Assembly (NCBI RefSeq): GCF_040869045.1
Contig: NC_090320.1
Coordinates: 144,234,941-144,298,940, forward strand
DNA from: Eurosta solidaginis
Lineage: Eukaryota > Arthropoda > Insecta > Diptera > Tephritidae
Length of the DNA: 64,000 bases
Reading direction: 5' to 3'
Below are positions 1 through 11,392 of the stretch, one piece after another. The translations under genes and the position numbers were made by a program. The notes beneath the pieces were generated by a model, which was not told the origin of the DNA, made no database searches, and saw only the letters and a program-made list of their open reading frames with translations. Each line of letters starts with the position of its first letter. Position 1 is the stretch's first letter.

Positions 1-657
1 CCCCGTTTTGTAAATTTGGCCACACTTTTGACAATTTGTTCTTTGTGTATTTGCTTGTGAATTATTACGGGATTTTCGAATAGCTCCCACTAGTTCAATG
101 TTCCTTTGACTTTTGCTGACCTTGTGAATCTAGGCTGCATTGCTTTTTGGTGCTTCGAGGTTTTTTGCTATTTCCATTTATTTGTCTATTGTTATGCCAC
201 CTTCACTTAAAAGCCGTTCTTTAATTTGATTTAAATGAGGTGATAAACCGCATACGAATATATCTTTCGTTAAACTGTCTCGCAGCGTTCCAAATTCACA
301 TGAAAGACTTAAATTTTTTAGGCATGTCATATATTCATCTATTGATTCCTCACTTTGTTGTTTACGTGTAAAAAACGTATGCCTTTCCATCGCAATATTT
401 ACTTTTGGCTGGAAATACCCATTAAACCTGTTGAGTAAATTGCTAAAAGTCACCGCGTTGACGTCAAGGTCAAATGAATAAAATATTTCCAAACACTCTG
501 CACCCAAATGATGCAGCATTAAAGCCACTTTTCTTTTATCATTTTGGTCTTCTAACCCGGAGGCTCGCAAAAATATTTCGAGCTGCAATTTCCAATTTTT
601 CCACGCCATTGCTAAATTGGTTGCTTTTACTTTTAATGGTGCTATTGTAGCCGTCAT
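1..657 (-). pseudogene. Ty3/gypsy retrotransposon gag, 3' end beyond window, two in-frame stops
   Basis: The first 159 codons (ATG at 657) encode a capsid-like protein of the Ty3/gypsy type. It opens with a Trp-rich block (AWKNWKLQLEIFLRASGLED) and a SIDEYMTCL segment resembling gag/capsid domains. A TAA at 178-180 interrupts it. The same frame continues through a TAG near 133 to the window edge, where a CxxCG motif (CQKCGQ) looks like the start of a CCHC zinc knuckle. Continuity of frame past both stops argues that they are nonsense mutations in a once longer gag. The LTR and primer site lie just upstream at 780-964. Which Ty3/gypsy clade it belongs to is inference (mag/CsRn1-like). Confidence 0.75.
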
Positions 658-789
658 AGGTAGAAATTGAGATAGCTGCAGACTATAATATTTTTGACTT
701 CTTCGGCTTCTTTACCCATAATTATAAGCACAGTAAATATTTATATATGTAAACTTATACTATCACGTTTAAGGTAGTACCTGACACCA

Positions 790-964
790 TGTTGTGTACT
801 GTTCACATAGTCTTTTATTACTGAATTCATAAGTGAAGTTATAACTAGTATAAAGTAAGATATCATAAGTATGGTAAGAATAATAGTGTATGGTGAGTAT
901 AGAATATCGGTGTGAAGGAAAGTAGATAGTACATATAAATATCCAACGGTATATTTACACAACA
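790..964 (-). repeat. Short 5' LTR of the minus-strand Ty3/gypsy element
   Basis: Read on the minus strand, the segment starts TGTTGTGT at 964 and ends ACACAACA at 790, a perfect 8-bp terminal inversion with canonical TG...CA ends. An AATAAA signal lies just inside the 3' end. The next bases (789-780) read TGGTGTCAGG, placed and shaped like a primer-binding site, and the gag start follows about 120 bp downstream. At 175 bp this is a very short LTR. The partner LTR would lie left of the window, so the call rests on this one copy. The tRNA was not identified. Confidence 0.6.
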
Positions 965-1181
965 ACGCATTAAACGGCAAAAGAGAAGTGGAAGAAATTG
1001 TTAAAAAATCACCACCGAGAGATGTCGCCTCTGGTTCGACGGCGAACGGAAGCAGCCAGTTAGGTTTGATCCAAGCATTAACTTTGCAACCTAATGGATT
1101 CGAAGTAAATTTAGGGGTATATTCAAATTTAAGTGGGGGGAATGTTAGAGCTAACCTGGTAAATCTTTATTTGTCAAGTTA
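965..1181. other. Unassigned interval
   Basis: This interval holds an open stretch of 64 codons on the plus strand (988-1182) with no recognisable domain. It lies between a gypsy LTR and the truncated LINE and is probably the pre-insertion sequence. I see no promoter or RNA gene in it. Confidence 0.3.
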
Positions 1182-1192
1182 AGCAATGTTCT

Positions 1193-1409
1193 CGGCAGTG
1201 TTTGGCAAGCGCTCCGGGTGTATTTCTGCCATGAAAAGCTCTCAGTGAAAACTCATCTGCCTTGCAGATGCCGTTCGGAGTCGGCATAAAACATGAAGGT
1301 CCCGTCCGGCCAATTTGTAGCGAAAATCAAGATGAGCACGACGCAAATTGGAAGAGAAGCTCGGCCTTAGATCTCTTCGGAGGTTATCGCGCCTTACATT
1401 TATTTTTAT
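1193..1409 (+). mobile_element. 5'-truncated tRNA-derived SINE (copy S1)
   Basis: This is the 3' two-thirds of the SINE seen complete at 2466-2837 and 9594-9957. It lacks the tRNA-like head and starts at CGGCAGTGTTTGG. Perfect 14-bp target-site duplications (TTAAGCAATGTTCT) flank it at 1179-1192 and 1410-1423. The right-hand copy runs straight into LINE sequence, so the SINE landed at or next to the truncated 5' end of LINE copy 1. It ends in an ATTT-rich tail. Confidence 0.85.
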
Positions 1410-1423
1410 TTAAGCAATGTTCT

Positions 1424-4069
1424 GGATATTACATTGAGCTCCGAGCGTGATATATCAAGGTATGATTGGATGGTTCTTGATAGACCATACTTCTCCGACC
1501 ATGCGTATATCACCTTCAGCATCCCCCTAAAGAGGGTAAAGAAGGGGGAACTTTTAGAAACCCTAGGTCAGCGAACTGAACTAAATTCCAGAAACAGGTA
1601 GAAACAAAACTGGGGCAACCCAAAGAGGTTGCCAATGTGGAGGAACTGGAGGAGTCGAATGAACTCCTAACAAGGACGCTTATGACTGCGTATAACAAAG
1701 CTTGCCCTCTAAGCAGATTCAGAGGAAAAGCAAAGCCGGTATGGTGGAGCAATGAGCTGCGTCTTTTAAGAAGACAGGTAAGAAAAATGTTTAAGCTAGC
1801 AAAGGCTGCGGAAAACGAAGCGTGTCGGGACGAGTACAGGGATCTACAAGCGTGACATTTCCAGGGCGAAGAGAATCTCATGGAAAAGTTTCTATACGGA
1901 CATAGAGTGCTCCAGCGAAACAGCACGGTTGAAAAAAGTCCTAGCAAGGGGGAACATAGTCCAGTGACTAATAATGAAAGAGAACGGGGAATGGTCGCGT
2001 AATAGTGAGGAATCCCCTGAGGTGCTTTTCGACACACGTTTCCCATCGGGTGACGGTTTAGAAGAGCCAGCAGATAACACTCACACTTCGATCACGGAGC
2101 GGGTAGTGCCTTGGTGAGCGATACCTCGATCGAATGGGCAGTAAAGACGTTTTCTAAGTCTAAATTGCTAGGCCCAGATGGTATATTCCCGGCCATACTA
2201 CAAGTTTCAAGTAGCGCGGTCGTGGGATGGCTTAACATAATATTCGATGGGTGCATAAGACTGAATCATGTACCGCACTCTTGGAGAACTGCTCGTGTAG
2301 CTTTCCTACTATAGACCCGTTAGTATAACATCATTTCTGCTCAAAACTTTTGAGAGGCTCATAGATGTGTACATAAAGTCCAACGTGGATGAAAAGCTGC
2401 TCTCCATAACACAGCATGCGTACACCAAAGGCAAGTCGGTAAACACCGCATTGCATAGGGTGGTAATAAAATAAATAAATAAAAATAAATGTAAGGCGCG
2501 ATAACCTCTGAAGAGATCTAAGGCCGAGCTCTCTTCCAATTTGCGTCGTGCTCCTCTTGATTTTTCCTACAAATTGGCCGGACGAGACCTACATGTTTTA
2601 TGCCGACTCCGAACGGCATCTGCAAGGTGTATGAGTTTTCACTGAGAGCTTTTCATGGCAGAAATACACTCGGAGCGCTTGCCAAACACTGCCGAGGGGC
2701 GAACCCGTTTAGAAAAATTTTCTTCTAATTGAAAAACCTTATTTCTAAAATTTTGATGTTGCTTTGCCCGGGGTGCGAACCCAGGGCATAAAGTGTGATA
2801 GGCGGAGCACGCTACCATCACACCACGGTGGCCGCCAGCTGTCATGTAATCTCAACGTATAGGAGAGGGTGAAGAAGGCTTCAACGGCACTTTATCCATG
2901 TAAGAGAATGCTGGGGTGTACATGGGGCTTATCGCCATCTCTATCTCATTGGGTTTTTACAGCGATTGTAAGACCTATTCTATACTATGGAGTTCTTGTT
3001 TGGTGGAAAGCCATACAACAAACAACATATGTACCTCAAAAAATTAAATTAGGTATGAATACTATCAATGCTTAGCATTACGGGAGCCCTGAAAACAACC
3101 CCGACGGCTGCAATGTATGCCATTCTGCACATTCCACCTGTAGGCCTGGTAGCAAAGAACAAAGCATTAACAACTGCAACCAGGCTCGGTGCCTCGGGCC
3201 AGCTTGAGCGCCGACCATACGGCCATAGTAGTATAGCGTTCTCAATCACAAGGCGAACAGACTACCTGATTCCCTCTCTGCGCTTCAAGGGAGGTCTTAA
3301 GGCCACAATAGAGGTAGACGGTTGGCGCAAGCGTGCGCAAATGGCGGACGAGGTGATACATGTGTACACAGATGGTTCCAAAGTAGTGGAAGGAGTAGGG
3401 TCTGCGGTATACTGTGCTGATCCGGAAATAAATAGATCCTGCATTCTGCCGGATTACTGTAGCGTTTTCCAAGCGGAAATATTAGCCGTAAATATTACCT
3501 GCAACCGCGTTAAATTTTATATTGACAGTCAAGCAGCAATTAAGGCAAAAATCTCGCATACCACAACATCTAAATGCGTGTTATAGGGTAAGCAGTCTCT
3601 GGAGTGAATCGGGGCAAAAGCATACATCTATATTGGGTTCCAAGGCATATGGGAATAGATGGGAATGAAAAAGCGGATGAACTAGCTAAAAAGGGCGCAT
3701 CTCTTGAAGCTTGCTCCGTAGGCGTCCCACCTAGACATGGCGAGAAATCGATCAAGCGGGAAAGGCGTGGGTTCAAGAGCGGGGCTATAAAGTGTCGAAG
3801 ATTATGTGTAGATCTTACAACCTGAGACTAACAAAGTTGCTTATATCATTAAAAAGATCAGTGATAGCAGGTGTAGGAAGTGCGGGTTGGTGGAGGAAAC
3901 GATCGAGCACGTCCTGTGCTCGTGCCCTGTGCTTGCGAAGCTAAGACTCCAGCTATTAGGAGTGATACAGCTGTCAGATCTAGAAGCAGCAAGTAGCTTA
4001 ATTCCTAGGAAGCTTCTAGTATTTGCCAAGAGGACGGAGTTATTTTATAACATAAGTCCTGGTTTTTGA
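1424..4069 (+). pseudogene. LINE ORF2 remnant (endonuclease end, RT, RNase H, C-terminal zinc motif)
   Basis: Pieces of ORF2 appear in different frames. An endonuclease C-terminus and linker lie near 1424-1855 (WWSNELRLLRRQV at 1741-1780). An RT N-terminal part lies at 2111-2314. Thumb and connection lie at 2869-3250. An RNase H block at 3350-3586 contains YTDGSKVVEGVGSAV and FYIDSQAAIKA, and WVPRHMGIDGNEKADELA follows at 3630-3690. A C-terminal Cys/His stretch near 3865-3920 closes the reading frame before the 3' UTR. The RT catalytic YADD box is missing, lost with about 510 bp at the SINE junction (2466-2837). Numerous frameshifts make it non-functional. Confidence 0.85.
2466..2837 (-). mobile_element. 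Full-length tRNA-derived SINE (copy S2)
   Basis: The minus strand begins with a tRNA-like head. A box A-like TGATGGTAGCGTGC lies at 2807-2820 and a box B-like GGGTTCGCACCCC at 2770-2782. The latter can pair as a T-arm (CTGGG/CCCGG around a 7-nt loop). These are internal RNA polymerase III promoter elements. The conserved body and an AATAAATAAAT tail follow. The insertion lies inside LINE copy 1, but the flanks do not form a duplication: compared with the full LINE, about 510 bp are missing exactly here. Confidence 0.9.
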
Positions 4070-4176
4070 TATGAATTTTCAGTTTGGTGGTTAAAACAAA
4101 CTTCTGGTAACACTACGGACTCAATCAGTCTATGTGAGGTCCTCATGGACCGGCCAGCTCAACATAACCTAACCTA

Positions 4177-4600
4177 AGTCCTGGGGCTTTAAAGGTCGCG
4201 AAAATCTTTTTGGGGAAATGCCATGGAAATTGGGGACATTTTTCCTAAACAAATTTAGGGAATAATTTTTCTAAAAATGGGGATTATTTGGTAGTACCTT
4301 CTTGCTCTCGTAAAAAAATGGTCATAGCATGACAAAGTGCTTAACAAGTATATCGAATTTCACCTCAAAATATTTTATTTCGAAGTAAAGTAATATTGGT
4401 AATGCATATCAAAAGTAAACGGTTTTTGAGTACATACATCTTATATATTGAAAAAATGTAGTAAGTGTTGAATAATAATTGTTTAATAAAAATAACAAAG
4501 AAGAGATTATTAAATTCATGTATACAAAGCCATAGTAATGGCGGTCCATTCGTACGTCCGACCATCTGTTCGTAAACCGATAAATTGAGTAAACTTTGAG
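4177..4600. other. Unassigned AT-rich interval
   Basis: Nothing recognisable lies between the LINE 3' end and the next SINE. There are no convincing coding stretches, only short AT-rich runs. Confidence 0.4.
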
Positions 4601-4609
4601 GTAACTTAA

Positions 4610-4839
4610 AATAAATAAATAAATGTAAGGCGCAATCTAAGGCCTAGCTCCTCTTCCAATTTGCGTCGTGCTCCTTTTTCTTTTTTCCTACAAATTGGCG
4701 GGATGGGATCTATTTCTTTTATGCCGACTCCGAACGGCATCTGCAAGGCAGTTTGAGTTTTCACTGAGAGCTGGGCGTGAACCCAGGATCTTCGGTGTGG
4801 TAGGCGGAGCACGCTACCATCACACCACGGCGGCCACCA
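4610..4839 (-). mobile_element. Internally deleted SINE (copy S3)
   Basis: Same family as the other copies, but the stretch linking the box B region to the body is missing, giving about 230 bp. The tRNA-like head (minus strand, box A near 4810-4823) and the AATAAAT tail are both present. The duplication GTAACTTAA flanks it at 4601-4609 and 4840-4848, so the element probably integrated in this shortened form. Confidence 0.85.
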
Positions 4840-4848
4840 GTAACTTAA

Positions 4849-5278
4849 TGAAACTTAATATGAAGGTTCGTTGCCCCTTATCGCCCACCGCTATTTAAAA
4901 CGAGCGATTTATAAAGTCCTTTATATAAAATATCTTTCAAAGAGTGTAAAAGGTAATAATGGACAATATCTCTGTGAAAACTAACTTTATATTTATTCTA
5001 GTTTGCTTCCGAAAAGAGAGAAAGTTATAACATTTTGAAATGGGCGCTGCCAGCCCTGTTTTGACTAAGCATTTTCCGTTGTCGATTTTTTTGTATATTT
5101 TTATCATCATTTGAACACAGTGCACTTTATTTTCATTGCTCACCGTTTCGCATATGATATTATGGTATTTTTATGTGACAATTATCTTTTACTCACGCCG
5201 CGAAAACAGTTTAAAAGTAAAGAAATCACCAAAGAACTAATTTTATTTATGAAACGTCAAAACTTCTGAATAAGGGTT
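4849..5278. other. Unassigned flank left of the 412-like element
   Basis: No gene or repeat recognised. It is the left target flank of the LTR retrotransposon that starts at 5279. Confidence 0.4.
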
Positions 5279-5715
5279 TGTAGTGGCAGGTTGGGCCACT
5301 TCATTAAATTGCAGTAAAGATGGCAAATCCCGCTCGTATACAGAATGCAGATGCAACCCTTATTTTAATACTTGGCATCACTGAAAATGTTGGAGTAAAA
5401 CAACCCGATTGGTTGAATCTCCCGTTATTCAATTCCATCACGCCATTGTACCGGTATGCGGTATGCATATCGACAAGGTGGCTTTGAAAAAATGCAAATC
5501 AGTTCAGTTTTAAGTAAACCGGCCGCCGCGCTTGACGCGCAAATAACGCTAAAACTAAAACCAAAGTGTGTAAATCAAAAACTAAGTGTGAAACTAAAGA
5601 CAAGTATTTTATAAACGAAAATTTAATAAGTTTTTATTAATTGGAAAAAGAAGGAATAGAAAAAAACTCAGTGAGTGTGTGCGTGTAGGTGTGGGTATAA
5701 AATCCCCATTTTATA
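5279..5715 (+). repeat. 5' LTR of the 412-like element
   Basis: It begins TGTAGTGGCAGG and ends at TTTATA just before a tRNA-type primer site. It matches 35877-36350 along its length, with several short indels (437 versus 474 bp). A TATAAAA-type box lies close to the 3' end (5696 region). Confidence 0.85.
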
Positions 5716-5728
5716 TGGCGACCGTGGG
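5716..5728 (+). promoter_or_regulatory. Primer-binding site, tRNA-Arg type
   Basis: TGGCGACCGTGGG immediately follows the LTR. Elements of the 412/mdg1 lineage use a TGGCGACCGT primer site for tRNA-Arg; this is family knowledge, and the tRNA itself was not checked. Confidence 0.7.
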
Positions 5729-8611
5729 CCGAAGGCCTGCAAATACGGCGAGTGGTTGAAAGGAGGCAAGCTTCCTTCCTAACAGGTGCAACAACATTTT
5801 TTTTTGTTTTTTCATTTTAAAATGGAATAATCGAACACACATGTGTGCATAAATTTAATACAAAAAAGAAAAAACCCTACAATGTGGGAAACTGCAAAAA
5901 ATAAAAAATAAAATCAGAAAAATTACAAAAAAATTGAAAAACTGAAAGAAAAAAAACTACCAAAAATACAAAAATTTAAGAATATAAAAAAAAAACAAAA
6001 ATATAAAAACCAAAAACCAAATAATTTTTTTTGTTATTGAAATAAAAAATCAGTTGTCGAAAAAAAAACTACAAAAATACAAAAATTTAAGAATATCAAA
6101 AAAAAAAAAAAAAAAAAAACCAAAAATCAAAAAAATTTTTTGTTATTGAAATAAAAAATCAGTTGTCGAGGGTGGCAGACATAGTTATTGAAACGGTTTA
6201 AAGGGAAAGGCTTGTAAAACAACTCTGTACGTACTTAAATACATATTAAATGTTCATGCCAAGAAAGTGGCTGCAAAAATTTCTACATGTTACAACAAAG
6301 AAAATGAAAGATTATAGTTTGCCAATCCTCGAGTTGAGTTTGATTCTCATAGCCAAAAATTTTAAATCTACAATAATGTTGAAATAAACAAAAAAATGTG
6401 TTAAAATCATCAAAAACTACACAATTATACAGAAAACCTTCAAAAATACAAAAAAAAGTACAAAACCTAAAAATCACAAAAAAAATGTTAAAATCAAGAA
6501 AAACTACAAAAATATGTATATGAATTCTTCACAAAAATATAGTATGCACAAAATTAAAAAAAAAAATAAATTACTAAAATTCAAAAATTGGAAAAATTTC
6601 AAGAACACTAAAAATTCCAAACTACATATATGGACAATGAAAATTTTTTCAAATACCTACAAAAAAAATCTACTAAACACATACATCAAATTCTAACAGC
6701 TTTCAAAAAATTAACAAAAAAAAATTTTTTTAATCCACAAAAAAAAAATGTTGAAATTGAAATAAACAAAACTACAAACAATATATAAAATCCACAAAAA
6801 AAGTACAAAATCTAAAAAATTACAAAAAAAAAAAATATTTAAAAACTGAAAAAATACAAAGAAAAATTTTACATAAAAATTCAATAAAAAATTCTTTAAA
6901 CACAAAATTTCAAAATAAAGAAACATAACTGTACGGAGAAATTTAAAAAACAACATTAATTTTGAACAAAAAAAAAAAAAAAATTATCGACAAAAAAATT
7001 TTCGCAAAACTTTTAAAGAGAGTAAATCCACAGCAAGCTTGGCTTACATATATATATGCTCGGTCGTACAGCATGCTAAAAAGCAAACCACATGGGTAAC
7101 GGCACATAATCACGCCAGAAACCAATTAATATATCGGCGATAAATAACGGCACTAAACCGTCAAATCAACTTTACCAGCAGAAAAAGAAAAAAAAAACGA
7201 AAGAGCAAACGCTAACAGAGGTATCCCCAGTAAGACAGCAGCAGCAGAGAGCATACTGCAGCAGCGCAACAACATCTAAAGCACCACATCCGCAGCAGCA
7301 ATACCTGTATGAAACATTCATTTCATCGAATTATATTATTTCATTCAATTTATTCCACTTATGTCATATCCAATCTCATTTAATTATATTTTAATTATTA
7401 TCACCATATACAAAAAAAATCATTTTTTCTAAAATAAGGCTTTTTTATAAATATTTTTCCAATTCTTTTAAACCATAAATTTTTCATTTCAATCAATTAT
7501 TTCAATAATTCTTCGTTTAATATATGTACACATATAATAATAATACATATATAAATTCCTAATTTCATAAACACATTTGATAAATTTTAGATAACATTTT
7601 AACGAATTCCCAGGGAATTCAAGAAACGCTTTGAATACAACCATTCTCTTTCACACACAAACGTTTATGAAAATTTTGTTTTTTTAATTTCCAAGTCGGA
7701 AAATTTAAAAAAAAAATAATTTTTCGTATTTTGTAAACATCTACAAGTAACATTTCGTTTAAATACGTATAAATATATACCTTCAATACCAAATGCTTCA
7801 AAAATTAAATTAAAAATTTTAAACATGAATTTATCGTTAATCACAGCAAGTTTCTTTTAACAACATTCAGAGTTTTTGTGCATTTGATGTTGAAAAAAAA
7901 ACAATTACAACCTATGAAAAAATTCGGGGTTTGATGTTGATACAATATAAGGTTTTTTTGATAGAAAGCGGTGCGTCCGTGATATAATAGAAGATTTTTT
8001 GATATAAAGCGGTGCGTCCGCGATACAAAATACGTTTTTATACTTTCGATATAAAGCGGTGTGGCCGTAAACATCGCCGTATATTCGAAAAAAATTAAAT
8101 GAAATTCTGGTTAGGCTTGTAAAACAAGTGCGGTTTTGTATATTTTTTCCAATAGGTTTCCACAAAATAAATTTCGATTTAAAAAACCGGAACACGCTTG
8201 CCTATTTCCTTTTGTAAAGCTCATTCGGGGGGGGGGGGGGGGGGGGGGGGGGAAACACAGACAAAGTGTCCTTTTTAGTACATCCTGTCCATTGAATAGC
8301 TAGCTGGACTAGCCTAGTGGGGGATAGTCTGTAAGTACGAGTAAGTTCGGCACGGAAGGGGGTAGGCATTCTCTAGCCTATAATTTAGAGAAAATCCGCA
8401 GACCGGATTTTCCCTTGTTTAAAAAAAAAACAAAAAAAAAAAAACAAATTATATAATTTACCAGATTTACCATTTTTTATATCAAACGCGACAAATACTT
8501 ACCGTATTTACAAAAAAAAATTCTCGGACTTACGAAATATTTACTTGATTTACACCATTTTTTTCCTTTAAAATAACAATTTTCAATAAAAATTACCCTG
8601 CTTTCAAACAC
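5729..8611 (+). other. Long AT-rich leader of the 412-like element with simple repeats
   Basis: This is about 2.9 kb of A-rich sequence with many variations of AAAACTACAAAAAT, a CAG-rich patch near 7231-7300, three spaced copies of an AAAGCGGTGCGTCCG-type motif (7960-8067) and a 26-base G run (8227-8252). Short open stretches here are Lys/Asn- or Phe-rich by composition only. Whether all of it is native leader or partly inserted DNA cannot be decided from one copy. Confidence 0.5.
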
Positions 8612-9003
8612 ATGTCCGATTCTGAGGGCAATTCCACCGATAAATCAAACGCCAAAGAAGGTGTTCACTAGATCGTCAAGAATTTAATAACATAGATATC
8701 GTAGCTACCAATAATTCAAATTTTTAGTCAATAATTAATATTATACATTCTCAGCCTTCAGCAAATTCGTCTAATAATTCAGACAACTTACTAACTAGTA
8801 CTTCCAATTTTCAATCAGAAACTGGCTTTTCCAATTCTCATTCTACTTCAAATCCTTCTAATTTGCCTTCAATAAATAACTCCTCAAATTGGCAATTTTC
8901 AAATAATTCTTCAAATTTACAATCAAATAACAACAGAAACAGAAAAAATCGTTCGTTACCACTTTCGCTTCAATTATTAGACAAAACTACACAGAGGAAG
9001 ACT
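8612..9003 (+). pseudogene. gag N-terminal remnant of the 412-like element
   Basis: An ATG at 8612 opens MSDSEGNSTDKSNAK, an acidic start like other gypsy gags, but a TAG stops it at 8669-8671. A shifted frame from about 8752 is rich in Ser and Asn (for example SNPSNLPSINNSSN) up to about 8985. The Penelope-like element then interrupts it. The rest of gag is not recognisable in the window, so it was probably deleted when or after that element inserted. The assignment relies on its position between the leader and the protease. Confidence 0.45.
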
Positions 9004-9042
9004 TAACTCAAAACTACAAGTGTATGTCAAAAAAATGTTGAA

Positions 9043-11392
9043 ATGTTTGGTCTAAGGACGAACGAAGAGTGGTTTATAAAGGAAACCAATATATCAGTAT
9101 CACCAGAGAACCGTTGGCTACTATCAATGGGGAAAAAATTTGCGTTACCAGTTTCGAAGAAAACCTGTTCACCCATTCATTTGATTGCGGACTTAGAACA
9201 AGGCATTCAAACAATAGAAGATGAGAGACAAAAAGATATACTGAGATATAATCTAGCAACGAAAATAAACACATATAAAAACAAAATACCAAACAATCCA
9301 AAAGAGAAATTTATTTTAAACATATTTGAAAACACCAGAAGCTTTGTTAAAAAACATAAATATTCAATAATGGTTACAAACGCAGGCAAAAGAAACAAAA
9401 CCGTAATGATGTACAAAATGGATTATGAACAAAAAATGGAACAATTACGCAGTGACAAAAACACATACAAAACAATAAGAAATGATCCCACGCAACAGTT
9501 GTTAAGGAAAAACAATAATATACTAAACAACATCTACAAACAGAAAAATATTAATCTTAAAATTAAAAAACAGCTCACTTGTACAGCGGCCACTAAATAA
9601 ATAAATAAATGTAAGGCGCGATAACCTCCGAAGAGATCTAAGGTCGAGCTTCTCTTCCAATTTGCGTCGTGATCCTCTTGATTTTCCCTACAAATTTGCC
9701 GGACGGGACCTACATGTTTTATGCCGACTCCGAACGGCATCTGCAAGGTAGATGAGTTTTCACTGAGAGCTTTTCATGGCAGAAATACACCTCGAGCGCT
9801 TGCCAAACACTGCCGAGGGGCGATCCCGCTTAGAAAAATTGTCTTCTAATTGAAAAACCTTATTTCTAAAATTTTGATGTTGCTTTGCCCGGGGTGCGAA
9901 CCCAGGGCATACGGTGTGATAGGCGGAGCACGCTACCATCATACCACGGTGGCCGCCTACACCAAGGCTACATGGACTTCCAAAGATCCATAAAGAGAAC
10001 AGCCCTCTGAGACCAATATCATCTTCCGTAGGTGTGCCATTCTATAAACTCTCTAGACACATAGGGCTAATAATGAAAAATTTAATTAGTGATACCCTAA
10101 ACATAAGTAGTTCTCTACAACTAAAGAACAGCCTTAGAGATGTGACGGTGGAAGATGACGAAATGGTAATATCGTTTGATGTAATATTCCTTTTTACCAA
10201 CATTCCGGTACAATTGGCTATTCGCACAATTATGAGACAATGGGGAACGTTAAAAGATCACACGACGTTAACAAACAAACAATTTCAAACCTGCTTGGAT
10301 TTTTGTTTGAGTGATAATAATTATTTTACATACGATGGAAAATTCTACCAACAGGTGTACGGAATGCCAATGGGCAACCCACTGTCACCAACTGTAGCCG
10401 ATACAGTGCTGGATAAGATTCTTGACGACAGCATTGCCGAATTAAAAACTAAGGACATATATATCAAATACATCATAAAGTATGTAGATGATATATTCGC
10501 AATAATTAAAACCAAGGACGCAGAAGAACTCTTAAAAACTTTAAACAGACAACATATTAAAATCCATTTCACAATAGAAAAAGGGAAAGAAAACAAAATA
10601 GCCTTCCTAGACGTTGAAATAATAAAATCAAACAATAAACTTACAACTAATTGGTACTCTAAGGCCGTAACATAATCAAGGATGATAAACTTTCACTCCA
10701 ACCACCCATGGGTGCAGAAGAAAAATACGGCAATTAACTTTATTAAGACAGTTCTAAACTTGAGCGAACAGGAGTTCATGAAAGAAAACGAACGACGAAT
10801 TAAAAATATTTTATACAAAAATGCTTACCGTAATAAACTCATAGACGCATGGATTACAACAACCAAGGCAAACATACCTAACAATGCGCGAAGTAATGTA
10901 AGCTTAAGACCTGAAAACGAAAAGAAAATATACACAGGCGTCAAATACATACCAGGCCTAAGAGACAACAAATCAATGCAAAGCTTTACAAAGAACAACA
11001 ACATAAAAATTGCACACAAACCAAACCAAACACCTCGCACACTATTTACACAAACAAAGGACAAGATAAGCAAAAACCAACAACACGACGTAGTCTATGA
11101 AATGAAATGCAATGGAGCAATAGGAGAAGAATGTGATAAAATATATATTGGAACCACGAAGAGATCGTTAAATATAAGAACAAATGAGCATTAAACCGAC
11201 GCGAAAAACAAAAAAAAAAACACTACAGTGCTTGCTGAGCACCTGACTAGCACAGGCCATACAGCAGATTTTGAAAACAGGAAAATTATAGATATTGAGA
11301 GGAGAGTGAAAACGAGATTAACTTTAGAAGGGCTGCGCATACAACAAAAAGCAAACAAAACGATGAATTACAAAGAAGATGTGATCACATAA
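9043..11392 (+). pseudogene. PLE-1 RT/GIY-YIG polyprotein, interrupted by SINE and two stops
   Basis: The N-terminal part (9043-9593) carries the conserved WLLSMGKKFALPVS stretch. After the SINE, the RT continues with PRLHGLPKIHKENSPLRP, SFDVIFLFTNIP, a GMPMGNPLSPT loop and the catalytic KYVDDIFAI (about 10480-10506). An in-frame TAA at 10673-10675 is followed by the same frame at 10682. The endonuclease reads CDKIYIGTTKRSL (about 11132-11170), the GIY-YIG-type core. A TAA right after it (near 11193) is again in frame with a further 65 codons ending at 11392. Without the SINE and the two stops the frame is continuous, so decay is recent. It differs clearly from the PLE copies at 28.7-35.7 kb and so belongs to another subfamily. 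Confidence 0.85.
9594..9957 (-). mobile_element. Full-length tRNA-derived SINE (copy S4) inside PLE-1
   Basis: This complete copy has its tRNA-like head at the right end (box A near 9928-9941, box B near 9891-9903, minus strand) and an ATTT-type tail at the left. It splits the RT frame between LTCTA and PRLHGLPK codons; the flanks share only a few bases (GGCC), so no clear duplication. It is inserted in the opposite orientation to PLE-1. Confidence 0.88.

Larger units (their letters stand above)
1182..4176 (+). mobile_element. 5'-truncated LINE (RNase H-bearing, LOA/I-group-like), copy 1
   Basis: From about 1182 the sequence is collinear with the full-length LINE at 23257-28578, entering it inside the endonuclease domain (homologous to about 25576). 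The shared 3' end contains the stretch starting CATGGACCGGCCAG and finishes in AACCT-type repeats rather than poly(A). A 5' truncation is the usual outcome of target-primed reverse transcription. The copy carries a SINE at each of two places (1193-1409 and 2466-2837) and several internal deletions relative to the other copy. Confidence 0.85.

Noticed and set aside
988..1182. Small host protein on the plus strand
   Set aside because: 64 codons, no domain, no conserved neighbourhood, wedged between two transposons; kept only as unassigned sequence.
2770..2837. Possible tRNA gene on the minus strand
   Set aside because: Box A and B and a T-arm are visible, but there is no complete cloverleaf with acceptor stem, and the segment is the head of a dispersed SINE.
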